Below are positions 57,880 through 64,000 of a stretch of DNA of 64,000 nt, piece after piece. The stretch's first letter is position 1, and each line of letters begins with the position of its first letter. Below the pieces are notes generated by a model. The model was given only the letters and a program-made list of their open reading frames with translations, ran no database searches and was not told the origin of the DNA. The stretch comes from Coriolopsis trogii (lineage: Eukaryota; Basidiomycota; Agaricomycetes; Polyporales; Polyporaceae): contig JAHYIO010000004.1 in assembly GCA_020543525.1 (NCBI GenBank), positions 1,798,001 through 1,862,000 on the forward strand, given 5' to 3'. The position numbers were made by a program, and so were the translations under genes.

Positions 57880-60170
57880 ATGGACAGCGCTACCGCCAGC
57901 AGGCTATCGACGTTGCGAGACACCCAGGAGTCGGAGATGCGAGAGAAACCATCGCCCAAAACACCACAAGCGGAGATACTCGATGTTTCACCGGATCTGG
58001 GAGCATCTGGAGAGAAGGAACTGGATGGGGGTGCATACGGGGACCCTCCGGATGGCGGGAGGGGATGGGTTGTGGTTCTAGGCTGCTTCATATACTCTGC
58101 AGCAACGGTCGGATGGGGGTGAGCAGTCATCATCTGTACTATCAGGCATGCGGTGCTCCTGTGTTCTGAACCTCTTGTCACTGCATGCATTCAGTTTGGT
58201 GAGTCTTCGCCACTATTTGCCGCCATGAAGCTTCGTCTCACTGACATAGCTATGGACAGGTATGGGGTGTGACCGAAGAATACTTTCGAAAGCACATGTT
58301 CCCCAATACCCCAGACTCTGTTCTGACCACACTGGGTAGTATATCTTGCCTGGTAAGAGCGGCCTGTAGTATACTACACGCGCCTGGCATCATGTTCTGA
58401 ACCCACTGTCTAGGTCATGACTCTAGTGGGCATCTTTGCGGGAAAGCTTGCCGACAGATAGTACGTACCAGACTCTGCATCGACCTCACACCGACCACAA
58501 GCTGAACGCTACACAGCGGTTACAAGGTGCGAGTGACTCTTGACCTTTACCACTACCGCACTCGTTCATTGTTCCATCTTGGCCTATCCCAATATAGCCT
58601 TTCCTGGCCGCCGGTGCGATCATCTGGGTCGCTAGCATGCTTGCCTCAGCATTTTGCACCGAAATCTGGCAGTTCTTCATCACCATGGTGAGTGCTTGGT
58701 GGTCGGTGGTCAAAACTGACGTGTACCCGAGTACTGACTAGTGCTCCCCAGGGTGTGATGCAGGGCTTATCAGACGCTCTCGTTTTCCCTCTCATCGTAC
58801 GTCATGTTCTATCTCTGAGAGTGACCATACCCGACCAACTCCTGGAATGGAACAGATCGCCCTGCCCTCTCAATGGTTTAAGCTCCACCGAGCATTCGCG
58901 ACCGGGATAGTAGTTGCAGGAAGCTCTATAGGTAATTTCATCGCCTCTACACCAGTGCCTGCTAAAGCGTCGTGCAGGTGGTGCAGTAGCCGCGCTCATC
59001 TACCGCGAGATGCTCTCGACAATCGGCCTCCGCAAATCCCTGGCCATTTTTGCCGCCATCGACGCCGTCTTCTTCACCGCCGGGTACTTCATGATGGCCG
59101 AACGTCGCCCGGCGAACAAGCGTATGAAGCTCGTCTGGTTCGACCGCGCGTTCTTCAACGATCCGGTGTTCTGGAGTCTCGCGTTGTGCTTCTTCTTCAC
59201 GGTGTTGTATGTATGCGCCTCTAACCCTACGTCTAATCTAACTTTTGACGTGGCTTGCTAACCGCGATCTAGCGGTTATCTCGGACCTGTCTTCCTGCTG
59301 CCCACGTTCACGGTTGAGAAGGCTCCAGGGCTTAGCGAGCTCGTGAGTACATATATATTCCTCCTCTCTTCTCGAGATCGCATCGAGCAGCCAAGTTTAC
59401 ACCTGACTTTACCGACAAATAGCTCTCTGCGCTGCCCCTCACCGTCCTCAACATCTCAGCAGCATTGGGTCGAGTCCTCATCGGCTTTACCGCAGACAAG
59501 CTCGGACCGGTCAACGCCCTCTGGGTCGCCATCACCTTCTCCGGTCTGACCCAGCTCGTGGTATGGATGTTCGTAACAACATACGCCGGCATCGTCAGTC
59601 TCCCTTACCTCCTCCTCCACCTCCTCCACCACCCTCTTCGGTTCACTGGCTCAGGCACCCGCACTGACCCCTCGCATGCATTTCTGCCCAGATCGTCTTC
59701 GCGGTCCTCTACGGCTTCTTCTGCGGCTGCTTCCTGTCCCTCGTCTCCGCCGTGGCCGCCAAGCTGTACGACGCAGACCGACTCGCGGGCCTCTCCGGCC
59801 TGCTCCTCCTCTTCAACGCCCCCGGTGAGTGAACACGTTCAGAATCCACAGCATGCCGATGGTCAATGTCCCTTCCTCGAAAGCCTGCTTACCACGCGCT
59901 CGCCATACGCAGGTTACGCCGCGGGCGCGCCCATCGGAGGGGCCATACTCGGCGCCACGGGGAACAACTGGCGCGTCGTCGCTGCGTATTCTGGCTCGGT
60001 GCAGATCCTGGGGGCCTGCTGCCTGCTGTACGGTGAGTCAACCCTACTGTATACTCCGAATGGCCAGTCCGCCGGGAGCATTCTGTACTCACTATGACGA
60101 ACGCACGCACGCACGCGGCATCCCTGCAGCGCGGTTCAAGCGGCAACCGAAGCTCTTCGCAGCTTATTAG
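57880..60170 (+). CDS. MFS transporter, monocarboxylate (SLC16-like) type
   Basis: Twelve-helix proton-coupled transporter of the fungal monocarboxylate family. The first exon runs 57880-58118 and the last ends at 60170; about nine to ten exons in all. An N-terminal cytosolic segment (about 55 residues, MDSATASRLSTLRD) ends in the family motif PDGGRGWVVVLGCF. Helix regions follow: MTLVGIFAGKLADRYG, AGAIIWVASMLASAFC, GVMQGLSDALVFPLIV, ATGIVVAGSSIGGAVAALIY, AIDAVFFTAGYFMM. After a loop with RMKLVWFDRAFFNDPVFW comes the second half (VFGYLGPVFLLPTF, ISAALGRVLIGFTADKLG, AVLYGFFCGCFLSLVSAV, GYAAGAPIGGAILGATGNNWR). The C-terminus is short (RFKRQPKLFAAY). In animal MCTs the motif is usually GGWGW; here the first Trp is Arg. 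Substrate not predictable. Confidence 0.88.
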
Positions 60171-60765
60171 TTCTGGCGGGCAGTCGGTCGCGACACCACC
60201 ACCGTCCCGGTTCGAGGCCGGACAACCACCCTGGTCCCTGACCTGCCCCTGGCTTTTCTTGGTTTTGGCTTCTCGTTGCTCGTTACTGTCCCACATCGCT
60301 ATCGTGCTATCGTGACCCTCGCACTGTATTCTAGCAAGCAGCCATCGCATTATGCTCGGACATGACATTTACATCATCCATCCATCGGCCGTAATTCTTT
60401 TAACCCTGGTCATCGCACGCGCTCGCATCCGCCATGTACTCAGCACTCAGCGCTCAGTGCTCAGCCCACGTCTCCAATTCTTTCTCTGCCCACGGCTCAC
60501 GATTCGCCAGCGTCTCACATTCGGAACGGGGAACTCCCAACACGAACACACGCTACGTATGTAGACTATCGCGCGTCCGCATCACTTATCCCGCCGACGG
60601 TCGCGCGACCCCCTTGGCATCGAACCAAAACCGTACGTCGTCCACTTCACGCTAGCTAGGCTCAGGCTGTCTCAACTTGAATGCATATGGGAGAGCACCG
60701 TTTCCCCCGGCCATGTCCGCGCTGTACATACCATACGCCGACGGTAGAGTTAGCTCAGGAGGATA

Positions 60766-60800
60766 GCGAGCGAGCGAGCGTGCGTGCGTGCGTGCGTGCG
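60766..60800. repeat. Tetranucleotide repeats (GCGA)n then (TGCG)n
   Basis: GCGAGCGAGCGAGCG is followed directly by five TGCG units. Confidence 0.85.
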
Positions 60801-61016
60801 TCGACGTCCGTCGCCTGATCGTAGACGGACCACATAAACACTCATAAATCGGAGATGTCAGGTACGGACCTGGGGAACCGGAACCGGAACCTGAACGGTC
60901 GGAAGCGACAGGAAGCCATTACCTGTTGCCAATGTCCTCGTATGTATTCATACATACCGCATACGTATAAGGTAACAACCGCACATACAGGGGTACACAC
61001 GAGGGGGGAGGGGAAA

Positions 61017-61031
61017 GGGGGGGGGGGGGGG
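61017..61031. repeat. Homopolymer G15
   Basis: Fifteen consecutive G; the length may be unreliable. Confidence 0.9.
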
Positions 61032-61194
61032 TGAACCAAGCTCGGGGAAGAAGCGGTAGCGCAGCACACAAGGAGAGGGCAGCAGGTCGCGAGGGCGGTT
61101 GGTGATGCATGACGAGCCGCGAGGAGGAAGGGTTCCGAGTGCGGTTCAAGTACCCGGGCGTCGGGGTGCTTTTGACGGTGGTGGGTGGATTCGA

Positions 61195-61273
61195 TGGACG
61201 GACGGGTGGACGGACGGGTGGACGGACGGGTGGACGGACGGGTGGACGGACGGATGGATGGACGGATGGATGA
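61195..61273. repeat. 12-nt minisatellite (GGACGGACGGGT)n
   Basis: About five near-perfect 12-nt units, decaying into GGAC/GGAT tetramers at the right end. Confidence 0.9.
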
Positions 61274-62790
61274 ATGGGCTGAATTGACGGATGGGATCAT
61301 CGGCATGGGATGGGATCATTGGGGATGGGATGGGATGGGATGAGTCATTGGGCTCGGGATGGAATGAAATGGGATGAGTTGTGCTGGGATAGGATGGGTT
61401 GGAATGGAATGGATAGAAGGATGGGCGGATGGGTGCGGAACAATGGCGGCGCTCTGGATGACTGTCTGAATGCATCACGTCAAATGCGGAGAGAGAGAAA
61501 GAAAGAGAGAGTACAACGATCCGGGACTGGACTGTGCTTAGGATGGAAATGGAGAGTTGAGAGTTGGGAGCGGACATGGGACGACGACACGGGGACGGGT
61601 TGGCGATGATGATGGGCCGTGCGCACGCGGCCCAACCGTGCCTGCAAATGCGACCGTGAGACGGGCAGAGCCTCGAGAAGCACGAACCGTCTGGGAGCGC
61701 GGAAGGCAAGGCAAGGCGGCGGTGACGCTGCCAGGTGTGAACGCCTCCAAGTCTGACCCACGTCCAAGCGAGGCCTATCGCGAACTCGAGCGGGAAATCG
61801 GAAACGGAACGTGGACAACGTGGACAACGAGGACGAGGACGAGGACGAGCAGGAGCAGGAGGAATCGTGGAATCCAAAACGTCGACGGCAACCGATCCAA
61901 GCCAGGCCGACCCGTCACCACCATGCTGCCTCACCCTCACCAGTCGATACAACACCCACGATCAACGTAACGCAGTGCGACTCAACAACCCCATGGCACC
62001 CTCGGACAGCACCATCAGCATCCTAGCATCGCTCCACTCCGACTCCCACCCAGACTGACCGTTCGTTCCACAAGCCGCTGACCAAAGTCGTGACGTTGCG
62101 TGGGATGGCGGCTGAACGAGAGAGTGCCTCTCAAGCGTGTGGGATACCGAAGCCACCCCCCCCCCCCGGCACGCGCATGCTCTCTGCCATTCGTGGACGA
62201 TCTCATGAGCGCAAAAAAACAGTGAGAGAAAGCCAGACACGTACCGTGAGACCACCGCCCATGCCCATCTGCGCGGCCCAACAACACCCACCCCCCAAAC
62301 CCGGGCGGGCGCGCACACAGGCCTACGTCAGGTCCAACTCCTCGAGGTTCTTCTTGAAAATGTTTTCCTGAACTGTCACAATCGAAGTTCGCATGTCAAC
62401 AGATGCCGCACGTCCACGCCACGAGACGGGATGAGATTAGACGGGAATGTAGAGGAAAATCGGAGGAAAAGGATACAGCGGGGGGAGCACGGTCGCGACA
62501 AAAAAAGTAAACCCGAACGCGGAGAAACAAAGAATGGGAGGCGAAGGAGGATAGATAGAGATAGCATAAGACGGGGCGTGACAGATAACAGTACAACTAT
62601 GTCGGTAAGTCGTGCAAGCACATCTAATACACTACAGGACGGAGGGACAACAAGCATCATAAGATTACACGAGCATAGCACGTCGCAGCCGCAGAACGGG
62701 TCATCGAGAACGGAGGCAAAAGGGGCAGTGTCGCATGAAGAGGGGAAGGCGAAGTGTGTCGAGGGGGGAGGGGGCGAGGATCAGATCAGG

Positions 62791-64000
62791 TCAGAGTAGG
62801 TCTGCGCGCTGTAGATGATCACGAAGTATGCCTTCTTCGACTGCAATTAAACTAGTATGTCAACTACGACCGCACCCGACAACATCGAAGGAGAAGAGAG
62901 ACGCAAAGGGCAGAGAAAGGGAGGACACGTACCCACTGAGAGTGTCACTTGTGTCGCTTTCGTGTCCTAGTCAAAGAGCACATCCGATGAGCTGCGTTAC
63001 TCATCATCGGAGACGTACTCACAACTACAGAAGTCATGTGTACCCGGAATGGCCGTGGCTCAGGCGAATGTTTCTTGAGTATATCCCTGAAATGCTGTGC
63101 AAAGTCTGCAAGTCCGGGCCATAGTCAGCCAACGCCCACGCAAGGCGACCAGGAACCCGAAACTGTCCCAAGTAAGCAAAGACGCACACTTTGTCGCATG
63201 GTCCACATCGTTCGGCCGGTCCCCAAACGAATGCACGTAATCCCTCACCCGCACCCCGCTCTGCAGCTTCTGTTCGAGCAAATCGCACTTGTTCAGGAAC
63301 AGCACAATCGACGTCTTTGCTAGGAGCTTCGACGACACCACCGCCTTCCAGAGCATGTAGCTGTCCTCCAGTCGGTTGACCCGCCTGTCCTCCGCGAGCC
63401 GTTCGTCGAAGCAGCTGACCGGGGCGAGGAAGATGATCGCGTCGCAATCGTCAAAGTACGGATACCATGCGATCCGCTGCGTCCGAGAGCCCCCCACATC
63501 GTATATGCACCACTCGGAGCCAGCGGCGGGCCCTGCACCGCGGGCGACGTGTGAGCACGGTGATCAACCGAACACCGGAAGAAGGAACGCACCTTTTGTA
63601 AACTTGATTTTGTGCTCCTGCACACCCAATGTGCGTAGCCGAGCGCGGACGACGTCGTTGTCTGTCGGTGTGTAGTCTCGCGACGCGATCCGGTCTATGT
63701 CGTTCAAAAAGCTACCGCAATCGGAGGAAGACGTCAGTGTATGCGGTCAAAATCTGCCGTACCATTCGATACGTACAAGCCCGGGGTCGTCTCCATGCGA
63801 ATCCCTTTGCGAAGCAACATCTCGCGGACGGTAGGGTCCCCCCAGATCGCCTTCATGTCGTCCGCGCAGCCAGCAAGGATGTCTGCGGTCTCACGCATCT
63901 GAGCCTCCCTCGATTTCCGCGTCGTGCTCTCGCTCGTCGTGCGGTTGTGCAGCTGCTTCCAGCTCGACGACGACCGGATGAAGAACTCCTGCTGTTTCCG
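62791..64000 (-). CDS. Divergent G-protein alpha subunit, 5' part beyond the window
   Basis: Heterotrimeric G-alpha-like GTPase, partial: the N-terminus and P-loop are past the right edge. Exons seen: 64000-63777, 63711-63593, 63532-63188, 63105-63023, 62966-62933, 62840-62791. Helical-domain sequence (RETADILAGCADDMKAIW; VREMLLRKGI) leads to switch I, VRARLRTLGVQEHKI, where the Arg and Thr that contact GTP and Mg are kept. Switch II reads DVGGSRTQRIAWYPYF: the catalytic Gln of DVGGQ is Ser. NKCD (LFLNKCDLLEQKL) keeps guanine specificity. The last guanine loop, normally TCAT, reads MTSVV. The C-terminus is VEEGILRDHLQRADLL, without the Cys-Gly-Leu end of canonical subunits. Likely one of the divergent G-alpha proteins expanded in Agaricomycetes. 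Confidence 0.88.

Larger units (their letters stand above)
60171..62790. other. Gene-free, simple-repeat-rich 2.6-kb region
   Basis: No gene recognised. It contains short tandem repeats, a 15-G run, a 12-nt-unit minisatellite, G/A-rich pentamer-like stretches (61300-61440), a second homopolymer (C11 near 62157) and A-rich tracts. Apparent long open frames are repeat artefacts. Confidence 0.6.

Noticed and set aside
61146..61955. Long minus-strand open frame of 269 codons with His-Pro-Ser repeats
   Set aside because: It is the translation of the 12-nt minisatellite and flanking G-rich repeats; composition changes with the repeat and no domain is present.

Overview
The window is nuclear DNA of a filamentous basidiomycete, most likely a wood- or litter-decaying Agaricomycete. 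The evidence is dense short spliceosomal introns (mostly 50-65 nt), GC-rich exons, and families typical of that class: GH79 enzymes with hydrophobic anchor tails, a secreted bicupin oxalate enzyme, DUF6533 membrane proteins, Agaricomycete F-box/LRR proteins and a divergent G-alpha. No prokaryotic, viral, CRISPR, rRNA or convincing tRNA feature was seen.

Layout. (1) 1-15 kb: four GH79 paralogues (three on +, the fourth on - and convergent with the third). All four share a 13-nt micro-exon; three also have a 10-nt micro-exon. (2) 15-23.5 kb: mostly gene-poor, holding one secreted TIM-barrel glycosidase-like gene (18025-20047). (3) 23.5-33 kb: eEF1B-gamma, a secreted bicupin oxalate decarboxylase/oxidase, and an ankyrin-DHHC palmitoyltransferase (Akr1 type). 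(4) 33-43 kb: a convergent pair of F-box-like genes (one with a frame break), a DUF6533 membrane protein and a single-pass membrane protein with an Asp-Pro-Asn-rich ectodomain. (5) 44-52 kb: a Cdc20/Fizzy-type WD40 protein, a DUF7729-like GPI protein, a cyanamide-hydratase-type HD hydrolase, eEF1B-beta, and a CMP/dCMP deaminase-fold protein. (6) 52.5-64 kb: a decayed Old Yellow Enzyme pseudogene, a Golgi pH regulator (GPHR) protein, an MFS monocarboxylate-type transporter, a 2.6-kb repeat-rich gene-free stretch, and a G-alpha subunit cut by the right edge.

How they work together. The four GH79 enzymes, the orphan glycosidase-like protein and the bicupin are all predicted to enter the secretory pathway, so the left half is rich in cell-surface or extracellular functions that fit decay of plant or fungal wall polymers. 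The rest is mixed housekeeping and signalling. Two subunits of the same translation exchange factor (eEF1B beta and gamma) lie 25 kb apart. Exon maps were built by eye from splice consensus and frame continuity. Where all exons are listed, they sum to a multiple of three and give one open protein, except where a break is reported.
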